From contig JAEYWP010000007.1 of NCBI GenBank assembly GCA_023428905.1, positions 310,001 to 374,000 of the forward strand: 64,000 nt of DNA, written 5' to 3'. Every line of letters starts with the position of its first letter. Position 1 is the first letter of the stretch. Below, in pieces: positions 10,881-18,550 of this stretch. The notes under the pieces were generated by a model. It ran no database searches. It saw nothing but the letters and a program-made list of their open reading frames with translations, and was not told where the DNA came from. This stretch comes from Verrucomicrobiota bacterium (GTDB lineage Bacteria > Verrucomicrobiota > Verrucomicrobiia > Opitutales > Opitutaceae). Made by a program: the position numbers and the translations under genes.

Positions 10881-10931
10881 CGGTGCGGGCGACAGCAGTT
10901 ACACCCGCTTGATCCCTCCGCGGGGCGGGCA

Positions 10932-10962
10932 CAAAAAAAACCGGCACGAGGAGTGCCGGTTG
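10932..10962 (-). terminator. Rho-independent terminator after the PEP-CTERM gene
   Basis: On the minus strand AACCGGCAC and GTGCCGGTT form a 9-base stem around a short loop (TCCTC), followed directly by a run of T. It is 18 bases past the stop of the PEP-CTERM gene. Confidence 0.9.
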
Positions 10963-10979
10963 CAGGGAGAAGGATTTTC

Positions 10980-11666
10980 TCAGGACTTGCGAGCGCGGCG
11001 GCGATAAACCACCCCGGCCAGCAGCACGCCAGCGGCCATCAGGCCGTACGTGGACGGCTCCGGGACCGGGGGCAGTTCCTCTTCCCACGTGAAGTCGGCG
11101 AAGGCGCGGTCGCTCAAATCGCTGTAACAGTCATTTTTCACGGACTGGAAGCGCGCGATCACATCCGGGGTACCGGAAAAAAAGTCTTTCGATTGCGCGG
11201 CGGTGAAGTCGTTGAAGCCAAACTTGAACGTCACCACATCGCCGTATTGCACGCCGTTGCGCGGATTGCCGCCGTAGCCGCGGGTGTCCGTGGTGCGGAC
11301 GCCCACCTCGGTGGTCCAGAAGGGCTGATTCTTGATCGCGAAGGGCGTGGCGACGGACCAGGTATCGCGGCGGTGCCAGCTGCCCAGCACATTCCACGTC
11401 TGGCTGAGGAGGGTGAAACCACCGGCACCCGCGAAGGGCGTGTCGAAACCGAAGGCGGTGATCGTACCGCGGGTGTGCTGGGCGCCCTGATAACGGTTGT
11501 CGATCTCGACCGTGAGGGTGTTTTCAACCGGATCGACCCAAAAGGTAAACTTGGCGCGGACCTCGGTGGCGACGCCCTCGACAAAGCCCGTGAGCTGCGC
11601 GGACGCGGAGGAGGCGAAAAGCCCGAGGGTGAGGGTAGCGAGCGAGAGGAAGGACCGAGCTTTCAT
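10980..11666 (-). CDS. PEP-CTERM sorting domain protein, otherwise uncharacterised
   Basis: A 228-residue exported protein. It has a signal peptide (MKARSFLSLATLTLGLFASSASA), a beta-rich body with many aromatic residues, and a C-terminal sorting signal: PVPEPSTYGLMAAGVLLAGV, a hydrophobic helix and a basic tail (RRRARKS). In the family this signal directs cleavage and sorting by exosortase, often linked with extracellular polysaccharide. The exosortase is not in the window. The body contains a Cys and short repeated aromatic patterns but no known enzyme motif. It has its own terminator. Confidence 0.88.
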   Translation of the reverse strand: MKARSFLSLATLTLGLFASSASAQLTGFVEGVATEVRAKFTFWVDPVENTLTVEIDNRYQGAQHTRGTITAFGFDTPFAGAGGFTLLSQTWNVLGSWHRRDTWSVATPFAIKNQPFWTTEVGVRTTDTRGYGGNPRNGVQYGDVVTFKFGFNDFTAAQSKDFFSGTPDVIARFQSVKNDCYSDLSDRAFADFTWEEELPPVPEPSTYGLMAAGVLLAGVVYRRRARKS

Positions 11667-11786
11667 TTTGCAGTAAGTTTACAGAACGAAGGCGTCCGGC
11701 GGTATCAGGGCCTCCCTTAATGCAAGCCCATGGATTCCCGAGCAGGCGGGGGTTTTCCCTCAGAGATTCCCGGAACGGGCCCGGGC

Positions 11787-11825
11787 ATAAAAGAGGCGTC
11801 TGCCTTGAAGCAGACGCCCGTTTTT
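11787..11825. terminator. Bidirectional Rho-independent terminator
   Basis: GGCGTCTGC and GCAGACGCC form a strong stem with loop CTTGAA. T-rich ends occur on both sides: TTTTT on the plus strand and CTCTTTTATG on the minus strand. It lies 9 bases after the phosphofructokinase stop and would end that transcript. Confidence 0.88.
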
Positions 11826-11833
11826 GATGATTC

Positions 11834-13072
11834 TCAGTGCTTTACGTGGAGTTTTGCGCCCAGGGGCTGGCCGATGCCGCCGAGGAGTTCCCCGAACCAG
11901 GGTGTGTTTATGTCGAAGGGTTTACCGCCCTTGATCCGCGGGAACTCGATGGCGCGCAGGACCCCGTTGCGGTCTTCGTCGTGTCCGATCACGCCACTTT
12001 CGCGGCGGAGAGCGCATTCCACGGCGAGGTCGACGCAGCTCTTGATCAGTCGGATATCGTCCTCATTGGCGGCGGCCGCCCGGGCGTAATAACCGCTCTT
12101 CTGCACCAGGGTCTTTTCGGCGCCGAGCATCTTGGCAAACTGCTCGCCGAACCATTTGCCCGGATTAACCGCGTCCAGTTTCACGTGGCCGAAAGCGTCG
12201 CGCGGGACTTCCTGACCCTTGGCCTGCATCTCCGCCACAATGCTCTCGACACCAGCACCTTCCGAGATGAACAGGTTGACGTTGTCGGTTGTGTCCATGA
12301 CGGCCTTGAGTCGGGCGGCTTCAGCGGCGAGGTCGATGGCCATCTCCGGAATAAACACGCCGTGCACGTCCAGCTTGTCGCGGGAGAGCCCGATGCCAGG
12401 GACGTAGCTCTGGCGGTTCAGCATCCCGCGGTAATACTTCGCTGTGGCGGCGGTCAGCCAGCCGCAGTTCCGGCCCATCACTTCGTGGATAACGAGCATG
12501 CGGGGGTTTGCACCGTGCTCGGCGACGATGTTCTGAAAATAGCGGGCGCCCTGCTCCGCTGCGGTCCAGGCCCCGAGGGACTGGCGGATCGGGTAAACGT
12601 CGTTATCGATCGTTTTCGGCAAGCCGATGACGGTCAGGCCGTAATTGTTGCGCCCAAGGAAGGCCGCGAGGTCTGCGGCAGCGGTGTTGGTGTCGTCGCC
12701 GCCAATGGTGTGGAGGACATCCACGCCATCCTTCACCAGCTGATCCGCCGCCACCTTCTGCGGGTCCTGCCCGTCTTTGACCAAACCACGTTTGGCGCAG
12801 TCTTTCACGTTCGTGAGCTTGACCCGGCTATTGCCGATCGGGCTGCCACCGTAGCGGTGCAGCACGTGCGCATTGGCCCGGACTTCCGGGGTGACCACAT
12901 AGCGGTCCCCCAGCAGAAGCCCTTTATAACCGCCACGATAGGCGATGATCTCCACGTCAGGTGCAATCTCCGTGTAACGCTCGATCAGTCCGCCCACGGC
13001 GGAGCTGAGGCAGGGGGCGAGCCCGCCCGCGGTCAACAATGCGACTTTCTTTGGTTTGGCCGAGATGCTCAT
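11834..13072 (-). CDS. pfp: Diphosphate--fructose-6-phosphate 1-phosphotransferase (PPi-dependent phosphofructokinase)
   Basis: A 412-residue glycolytic enzyme that phosphorylates fructose 6-phosphate with pyrophosphate. Key motifs: TAGGLAPCLSSAV (nucleotide/phosphate loop region), IGGDDTNTAAADLA, where the second Asp of GGDD is the residue that marks PPi rather than ATP use, and LPKTIDNDVYPIRQSLGAWT with the catalytic Asp of TIDND. MGRNCGWLTAATAKYYRG is the substrate-binding signature. This PPi enzyme is reversible and would let the cell save ATP. It is a single gene with a bidirectional terminator. The promoter region is the 399 bases upstream. Confidence 0.95.
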   Translation of the reverse strand: MSISAKPKKVALLTAGGLAPCLSSAVGGLIERYTEIAPDVEIIAYRGGYKGLLLGDRYVVTPEVRANAHVLHRYGGSPIGNSRVKLTNVKDCAKRGLVKDGQDPQKVAADQLVKDGVDVLHTIGGDDTNTAAADLAAFLGRNNYGLTVIGLPKTIDNDVYPIRQSLGAWTAAEQGARYFQNIVAEHGANPRMLVIHEVMGRNCGWLTAATAKYYRGMLNRQSYVPGIGLSRDKLDVHGVFIPEMAIDLAAEAARLKAVMDTTDNVNLFISEGAGVESIVAEMQAKGQEVPRDAFGHVKLDAVNPGKWFGEQFAKMLGAEKTLVQKSGYYARAAAANEDDIRLIKSCVDLAVECALRRESGVIGHDEDRNGVLRAIEFPRIKGGKPFDINTPWFGELLGGIGQPLGAKLHVKH

Positions 13073-13471
13073 GGGGCTCTGACGATGAAAAAAACGCGGT
13101 GGGAGAGTCGAGGGACAATCTACCTTTGGTTAAGGCAGTAGCGGCGAACAGTGCACTAGTAGCCCAGTGATGCCCCTCCGCACCGCTTCCCCGAAAGGGC
13201 GCCGCGGTGCTCCAACGCGTACCTGCCGGCAGGGGTTGACCCATCCAGTAGGGTGCCGGCAATCACCTCGCGGAAGGATGTCTCCAAAAACGCCTGGCTC
13301 CTCTGCATCTTCTCAGCTATCGGAAATAACTTCTAGAAAACAAGATACGCTGTAATCAACCTATTCTGTAGTGAAGAAGTGGTGACACGGTGAGACATAA
13401 GGTGCCCGGCTAACCGGGGTGCCGGTCCACCGGAGTCTTGGGCCGAATTCCCCGTTTGGTAGCCTGCTCCT
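13073..13471. other. Intergenic region of 399 bases between divergent genes
   Basis: Lies between the divergent phosphofructokinase and GNAT genes and must carry promoters for both. Reading it in both directions I see no convincing -35/-10 pair. There are short hairpins (for example CCGGCTAACCGG near 13407) but no T-run. A run of seven A occurs at 13087-13093. No RNA gene or coding frame is supported. Confidence 0.5.
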
Positions 13472-14029
13472 ATGAATGTCCATGCTCTGACTCCCTTGGA
13501 GTTGGCACAGGCATGCGGTCTAGCCTCCCGGCTATTTCCCTGGGAGGTGGAGCATCAAACTGCCCTTGCAGCCGCGTTGGCGCCTGCGGAGCATGCATCT
13601 TTCCTCGCCGACCGGGCGCTGCGCCGGGTGCGGGCGTGGGCGGCGGGAGACGGCGCGCGGGTCGATGGCCTCGTGACGTTTTATGAGTATTGGGAGCCCG
13701 GGGATGAGCTCTGGCTCGCCTGGTTCGGCCTTGCGCCGGGCGCCCGTGGGAAAGGACAGGGAGCGGCCCTGCTCGACTGGGCGATCGCCCTGGCTCGCTC
13801 GGAGGGGCGGACGGCGCTGCGGTTGTGGACCACGATCGAGGAGGAATACGCTCCTGCGCTCAAGCTCTACGCCTCGCGCGGTTTTTTCCCGGAACTACTG
13901 CCGCCTGCAGTGGGAGAAGACTGGCAGACGGTGGTACTCACGCTACCCCTCGGCCCCGCGTGTTGTCCCTGGTCGGTCCGTTATTCCGGCCGCACGCTCT
14001 GCGGGCGGGTGGTTCCTGTTGCAGCGTAG
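13472..14029 (+). CDS. GNAT-family N-acetyltransferase
   Basis: A 185-residue protein. The acetyl-CoA-binding core is visible: ELWLAWFGLAPGARGKGQGA carries the R/Q-x-x-G-x-G/A signature, and the segment ALKLYASRGFFPE is the following motif B. N-terminal residues MNVHALTPLELAQACGLASR form the usual substrate half. Substrate is unknown. It starts at an ATG with little Shine-Dalgarno signal (CCTGCTCCT before it). It is a lone gene. Confidence 0.85.
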   Translation: MNVHALTPLELAQACGLASRLFPWEVEHQTALAAALAPAEHASFLADRALRRVRAWAAGDGARVDGLVTFYEYWEPGDELWLAWFGLAPGARGKGQGAALLDWAIALARSEGRTALRLWTTIEEEYAPALKLYASRGFFPELLPPAVGEDWQTVVLTLPLGPACCPWSVRYSGRTLCGRVVPVAA

Positions 14030-14049
14030 TCAGGCGCGCCCGGCGGCAT

Positions 14050-14165
14050 AAAGGGTGTACCCTCGGGCGAGAGGTTCCTCTGAAGGGATCTTCATACCTG
14101 CGTGGACGGCCTGACGCAGTCGGCAGGTGGGGGTAACGTGAGGCCTCCTCCGGCCTTTCACCTGC
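14050..14165. other. Cluster of consecutive hairpins, possible structured RNA
   Basis: In a 230-base gap between the GNAT gene and a convergent small gene, five self-complementary elements follow each other: GGGTGTACCC (14053-14062), GAGGTTCCTC (14071-14080), GAAGGGATCTTC (14082-14093), CTGCGT/ACGCAG around a 10-base loop (14098-14119) and GCAGGTG/CACCTGC (14123-14165) enclosing AGGCC/GGCCT. The last lacks a T-run. It does not match SRP RNA, tmRNA or a riboswitch that I know. It could be a structured RNA, or simply GC-rich chance. Confidence 0.35.
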
Positions 14166-14260
14166 ACCGACCATGGCAAAACGCGCTTTCCGACCTGCTC
14201 AGGCCCAACCCCTCAAGATTCCCCGCTTGTCCCGGGTGACGACGCGGGGGCGCACGCCCG

Positions 14261-14593
14261 TTAAAGCGCTGGAGCAAACCCCACGAACGCCCCGGCACCA
14301 ATCGCTACTTCTTCTTCGACTTCTTCCGGCGGGAGTTCCTCGACGGGGGCGAAACGCTCCGAAGAAAAACCCAGCTCCTGCTGCCCGGCGTGGAAAGGGT
14401 CAGGCGGATTCTTGAGCTCCTCCAGCAGGAGACCGACGGTCGCGGTATCGCCTCCCTTCACGATTTTCTCCCGTCCGAGAAACATTTCCCGAATGGTGTA
14501 CGTGTCTCCCTTGACGGGCAGTTGCACGTAAAGCGCGCGGACGAACTCTGAGAACGAGTCGTTGATGCAGACGACCTTTTGACCCTTGACCAT
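14261..14593 (-). CDS. Conserved-looking small hypothetical protein
   Basis: A 110-residue protein. The N-terminal half, VKGQKVVCINDSFSEFVRA followed by QLPVKGDTYTIREMF, has the look of a small SH3-like barrel in which a short beta strand carries a CINDSF segment, seen in small proteins of phages and Verrucomicrobia. The C-terminal half is acidic (PPEEVEEEVAIG). Start: ATG at 14593; an in-frame ATG lies three codons further up at 14602. No function is proposed. It is read in the same direction as the outer-membrane-like gene 104 bases upstream. Confidence 0.6.
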   Translation of the reverse strand: MVKGQKVVCINDSFSEFVRALYVQLPVKGDTYTIREMFLGREKIVKGGDTATVGLLLEELKNPPDPFHAGQQELGFSSERFAPVEELPPEEVEEEVAIGAGAFVGFAPAL

Positions 14594-14697
14594 GGCGTGC
14601 ATCTTGCCGGAGGCAGCGTCGAAACGCAATCGCGCGCATGCCCGATGGCCCTGTCGGGCGAAACACGGAATGTGCCCACCGCGCGCTGGCGCGGGCG

Positions 14698-15717
14698 TCA
14701 CCGGTCGAGGCGCAGCGGCTTGATGAAATGCGAATCCATCACCTCGCGCAGGGTGGTGCGCACGCGCACGCGCATGGACACTCCGTGGTCCGCGTCCCGC
14801 CCCTCCTCCTTGACCACCTTGTAGGCGAGCTCCACCTGCCATTTTCCGGGCAGCTTCCACTTCTGCGTCTTGAAGCGCGGTATGTCCCAGATCGGCCCGA
14901 CCCGGATCCCGTGCGACAGGCGGTAGCCATCATCCTCATCGAGGTGCCGGAAATCGTATTCGAACCAAAGTCCGTATTCGCCGGGCTTGTACAGGATGCC
15001 GGGGGCGACTTGGGCGATGTGCTGCCGGACGACGTAGTCGGGCGGGTCACGGCGGGACGGAACCCGGATCGAGCGGTCGTAGCTGAAGGTCGTAAAAAGC
15101 GTGAAATGCGGCCAGTGCAGGCGGCGCGAGCCCGTCAGAATCGGTTTGAGATGCGCATACCCGTCGATCATGTCGACGGGCGGGTTCCCCACGGGGATGC
15201 GGGTTTCCAGACCGAGCGTGGCGCGGTCGTAAAAGCCGAACCCCTTGTCTGTGTCGTGGCGAACACCCAGCCTGACTTCTCCCATGCCCCAGCGATGGTC
15301 CTCGCCCGAGTTGATCGGATTCGGGCTGAAGGGAATAATCTCGGTGTACAGCTCCCAGGTGTCGGAGACGCCGTAGCGCAGTTCCAGGGGGTAGCGGATG
15401 TATTCGCGATGCCGGATGTCTCCAAAGCGGGGGGAGAAATCGAGCACGAGGTTATATTTCTGCAGCGTGCCGGGCAGCGTGGTCTCGAAAAACTGCGTCA
15501 TGTCCATCACCGGGTCCCGCATGCGGCGGAACAGGTTGGACGAAAACGAGGGATCGGGCGGCGGCGCGGTCTCTGCGTCGGTCTGTGCCGCGGCGTCGGT
15601 GTCGATGCCACCGAAGAGCAGCAGGGCAGCGGCCACGAGGCAGCCAAGAGGGGAGCGGAACGAGCGCCGGAAGCGGGAGGGTCGGTGCATACGGTGGGCG
15701 CGTGTGGCGTTTTGCAT
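14698..15717 (-). CDS. Exported beta-rich protein of unknown function
   Basis: About 339 residues. A basic N-terminus and a hydrophobic core (LGCLVAAALLLFGGIDT, cut near AAAQT) form a signal peptide. The rest alternates in a way typical of an outer-membrane barrel or periplasmic beta protein: YPLELRYGVSDTWELYTEII, then GEVRLGVRHDTDKGFGFYDR, then LWFEYDFRHLDEDDGYRLSH. I used the ATG at 15717, which has GGTGG before it; the ATG at 15690 would give a shorter signal. The gene lies alone. No substrate or function can be read from the sequence. Confidence 0.7.
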   Translation of the reverse strand: MQNATRAHRMHRPSRFRRSFRSPLGCLVAAALLLFGGIDTDAAAQTDAETAPPPDPSFSSNLFRRMRDPVMDMTQFFETTLPGTLQKYNLVLDFSPRFGDIRHREYIRYPLELRYGVSDTWELYTEIIPFSPNPINSGEDHRWGMGEVRLGVRHDTDKGFGFYDRATLGLETRIPVGNPPVDMIDGYAHLKPILTGSRRLHWPHFTLFTTFSYDRSIRVPSRRDPPDYVVRQHIAQVAPGILYKPGEYGLWFEYDFRHLDEDDGYRLSHGIRVGPIWDIPRFKTQKWKLPGKWQVELAYKVVKEEGRDADHGVSMRVRVRTTLREVMDSHFIKPLRLDR

Positions 15718-15796
15718 GGGCCACCGCAGGGGTGTGCGCAAGTATGTAGCGTTCGCAGGACGTCGGTTCCTTACCCGCTGGCGTGCCGGCATGGAT

Positions 15797-15830
15797 ACAA
15801 AAAAAGCGGAGGCCGGCAGGGCCTCCGCTG
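15797..15830 (-). terminator. Rho-independent terminator after xylA
   Basis: On the minus strand AGCGGAGGCC and GGCCTCCGCT make a 10-base stem around CTGCC, followed by a T-run of seven. It ends the lacI-xylA transcript and is 74 bases past the xylA stop. Confidence 0.92.
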
Positions 15831-15903
15831 AAAGGGTGCGCTTTCCTGGTCGCCTGGGCCGGCGCTGCGCCCGAAGGCGCGGCGGCGCGGTCGGCGGGCT
15901 GGA

Positions 15904-17238
15904 TCAGGCGCCGTTAATGATGTACTGGTTGAGCAGGTTCTCGAGGTACTCCTGCTTGCCCGAGCGCGGCTTGGGCTCGCCGAGCTTGCCCAGGACCAGC
16001 TTCTCAAGTTCGACGAAACCGACCTTGCGCTTCTCAATGTCCTTGCCGTAGCCGCTGTCGAAGCTCGCGTAGCGATCGGAGACGAATTGCTCGAACTTGC
16101 CGTCGGCGAGGATCTTGCGGGCGATCTTGAAGGCCAGGGCGTAGGCGTCCATGCCGCCGATGTGGGCGTGGAAGAGGTCGTCCAGGTCGATCGACGTGCG
16201 GCGCAGCTTGGCATCGAAGTTGAAGCCGCCGGTGCCGAGACCGCCTGCCTTGAGGATGGAAACCATCGCCAGGCTCAGCTCCTTGACGTCGGTGTTGAAC
16301 TGGTCCGTGTCCCAGCCGATCAGCAGGTCACCCGTGTTGGCATCGATCGAACCGAGCATGTTCGCGGCCGCGGCCACCTCGATCTCGTGCTGGAAGGTAT
16401 GGCCGGCGAGCGTGGCGTGGTTGGTCTCGATGTTGAACTTGAAGTGCTTGTGCAGGTTGTAGCTGCGCAGGAAGCCGATGCAGGTCGCACAATCGAAGTC
16501 GTACTGGTGCTTGGTCGGCTCCTTCGGCTTCGGCTCGATCAGGAACTGGCCGGTGAAACCGATCTTCTTGGCGTAATCCACCGCCATCTGCAGGAAGGCG
16601 GCCAGGTGGTCCTGTTCGCGCTTCAGGTCGGTGTTGAGCAGGGTCTCGTAGCCTTCGCGGCCACCCCAGAACACGTAGTTTTCGCCACCGAGTTCCTTGG
16701 TGACCTCGAGGGCCTTCTTCACCTGCGCCGCGGCGTAAGCAAAGACGTGGGCGTCCGGATTGGTCGAGGCGCCGCGCATGTAGCGCGGGTTGCTGAAGAG
16801 ATTGGCCGTGCCCCAGAGGAGCTTGATGCCGGTCTGCTTCTGCAGGCCCTTGGCGTGGCTGATCAGCGCGTCCAGGTACTTGTTGGACTCGGCGAGGGAA
16901 CGGCCCTCGGGGGCGATGTCGCGGTCATGGAAGCACCAGAAGGGCGACTGGATCTTGGTGAAAAATTCGAACGCGGCATCCATGCGCACCTTGGCGATGG
17001 AGACCGGGTCCTTCCCCTTTTCCCAGGCGCGGTCGATCGTCGTGCCGCCAAACGGGTCGCTGCCGGCGCCGCGGAAGGCGTGCCAGTAGGCAATCGAGAA
17101 ACGCAGATGCTCGCGCATCGTCTTGCCGTCGATGACTTCGTCCGGGTTGTAGTGCTTGAAGGACAGCGCGTTTTCGCTCTGCGCGCCTTCGAACTGAATG
17201 GCCCCGATGCCGGGGAAGTGGGATTTTGCTTTCTTCAT
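15904..17238 (-). CDS. xylA: Xylose isomerase
   Basis: A 444-residue protein, the length of the class II type. It converts D-xylose to D-xylulose (and glucose to fructose) in the cytoplasm with two divalent metals. The catalytic base His is in WCFHDRD (H104), and metal ligands are in FLIEPKPKEPTKHQYD, FKFNIETNHATLAGH and DANTGDLLIGWDTDQFNTD. The N-terminus, MKKAKSHFPGIGAIQFEG, is typical. It follows the LacI gene by 21 bases, so that regulator probably controls its own gene and xylA together. No xylulokinase is nearby. Confidence 0.97.
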   Translation of the reverse strand: MKKAKSHFPGIGAIQFEGAQSENALSFKHYNPDEVIDGKTMREHLRFSIAYWHAFRGAGSDPFGGTTIDRAWEKGKDPVSIAKVRMDAAFEFFTKIQSPFWCFHDRDIAPEGRSLAESNKYLDALISHAKGLQKQTGIKLLWGTANLFSNPRYMRGASTNPDAHVFAYAAAQVKKALEVTKELGGENYVFWGGREGYETLLNTDLKREQDHLAAFLQMAVDYAKKIGFTGQFLIEPKPKEPTKHQYDFDCATCIGFLRSYNLHKHFKFNIETNHATLAGHTFQHEIEVAAAANMLGSIDANTGDLLIGWDTDQFNTDVKELSLAMVSILKAGGLGTGGFNFDAKLRRTSIDLDDLFHAHIGGMDAYALAFKIARKILADGKFEQFVSDRYASFDSGYGKDIEKRKVGFVELEKLVLGKLGEPKPRSGKQEYLENLLNQYIINGA

Positions 17239-17259
17239 AGGGTGGAGGGAAAAGGGGGT

Positions 17260-18309
17260 TCAGGCCGCCGGCGGCGCGCAGGTGGCGCCTTCGATCAGCG
17301 TGGTCTCGACCAGGCTCTTGCGGCGCGGGGAACGGGGGTAAAGAAGCCGCGAGACCAGCTGCGCGACCGCAGAACCGCCGATGTGTTCATTCGGCACCTT
17401 CAGGGTGGTGAGGGCGGGCAGGCCGGGCGGGGGCTCGTTGCCGTCGAAACCGGTGAGGGAGCAGTCCTCGGGGACGCGCAACCCACGCTCCCGCAGGTCG
17501 CTCATCAGCTGGTAGGCCTGGTGGTCCGCCGCGCACATCCAGGCAGTCACACCATCCTCCCGGATCGCCCGCGCCACCTCGTCCGCCAGGGCCTCGGTGG
17601 TGACGAGGGGAGGGCGGACCGCGCCGACATTGAGGACCCAGCGGCTGTCCAGGGCGATGCCCTGGGAGAGCAGTTCCTCGGCGTACGCGCCAAAACGCCG
17701 CTTGGCCCACACGCCCCCGACCGGGTAATGCCAGGAGGCAAACCCGATCCGGCGATGGCCCAGGCCGGCCAGGCGCTTCACCAGGGTGCGCACATTCTCG
17801 TGGTCCGTATCGACCACATCGATACTCACGTCGTCGTATTCGGTCAGGACCGACACGGTGGAGATCTTCTGGCTCAGGGTCTCCACCAGGGCCGAGGGAA
17901 AGGGATAAATCAGGAGGGCGCCCCGCCACTGCGACTCGCGGATCAGCCGGAAGACCTGCCGCTGGGCGACTCCGCCCTTGAATTGGGCCGGATCGAGGGT
18001 GACCACGTCCACCGCCGCGTGCTCCACCCCGGCGCGGTGCCGGATCCCCGCGAGGATGCTGGGGAAAGTCGCACGATCCGCCCCCACCAGGGGAGCGCCG
18101 ATCAAAACGCCATACGTGATGGGCTTCGCCTGCCGGGGCCTGCGCACCGCGCGCGTGGGCGCATGACCATAGCCCAAACGGGCCGCCAGCGCCTGCACCC
18201 GTGAACGCGTTTCTGCGCTGATCGCAGGATGGTTCGAAAGACTCCGGGAGACGGTGGTGCGCGACAGCTTCAGCTGTTTGGCCAGGGAGTGCTGATTGAC
18301 GGCGCGCAT
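17260..18309 (-). CDS. LacI-family transcriptional regulator, likely controlling xylA
   Basis: A 349-residue regulator. Residues 1-60 form the helix-turn-helix and hinge: HSLAKQLKLSRTTVSRSLSN, then AARLGYGHAPTRA. The rest is a periplasmic-binding-protein-like domain, with LTGFDGNEPPPGLPALTT at its end (hinge-side strand). I start it at the ATG at 18309 (MRAVNQHSLAKQL); ATG 18339 is in frame and would only add 10 residues. It is the first gene of the pair with xylA, so autoregulation is likely. The effector is probably a pentose, inferred from the partner gene. Confidence 0.88.
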   Translation of the reverse strand: MRAVNQHSLAKQLKLSRTTVSRSLSNHPAISAETRSRVQALAARLGYGHAPTRAVRRPRQAKPITYGVLIGAPLVGADRATFPSILAGIRHRAGVEHAAVDVVTLDPAQFKGGVAQRQVFRLIRESQWRGALLIYPFPSALVETLSQKISTVSVLTEYDDVSIDVVDTDHENVRTLVKRLAGLGHRRIGFASWHYPVGGVWAKRRFGAYAEELLSQGIALDSRWVLNVGAVRPPLVTTEALADEVARAIREDGVTAWMCAADHQAYQLMSDLRERGLRVPEDCSLTGFDGNEPPPGLPALTTLKVPNEHIGGSAVAQLVSRLLYPRSPRRKSLVETTLIEGATCAPPAA

Positions 18310-18358
18310 CGTGGGGTGACGAAGGCCCCACTCAGTCAAAACCCTTGCACATCCTCAA

Positions 18359-18372
18359 GCACATTGTTGTGC
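18359..18372. promoter_or_regulatory. Candidate operator in front of lacI-xylA
   Basis: GCACA-TTGT-TGTGC is a perfect 5-base inverted repeat with a 4-base spacer, 49 bases upstream of the LacI start. A related element with arms GCAC/GTGC lies at 18492-18503 (spacer GTTT). LacI family operators are usually palindromes without a spacer, so the match is only suggestive. Confidence 0.35.
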
Positions 18373-18550
18373 ACTTCGGCGTGGGCCGAAGGGAGATGAT
18401 GTGGGGCTGTGGAGGATTATGTTGTTATAAAAAGCTGCAAAAAAACGAGTTAGAGATTATACAAGCTCCAGATGGTCACTCGTTGGGGTGTGCACGTTTG
18501 TGCGTAATTTGTTTTCCCAGGGGTGACGTTCACCCTGCTTCGCGCGCCCG

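Noticed and set aside
14173..14415. 80-residue plus-strand frame MAKRAFRPAQAQ
   Set aside because: It overlaps the better-supported minus-strand gene at 14261-14593 and is basic and repetitive without a ribosome-binding site.
16087..18204. Long open frame of 705 residues on the plus strand opposite xylA and lacI
   Set aside because: It is the reverse of two well-supported genes in a GC-rich genome. The protein is Gly/Val/Arg-rich with no domain, typical of an antisense frame.
18521..18535. GGGTGA/TCACCC hairpin behind the GH2 gene as a terminator
   Set aside because: No T-run follows on the minus strand; stem is short with a 3-base loop.
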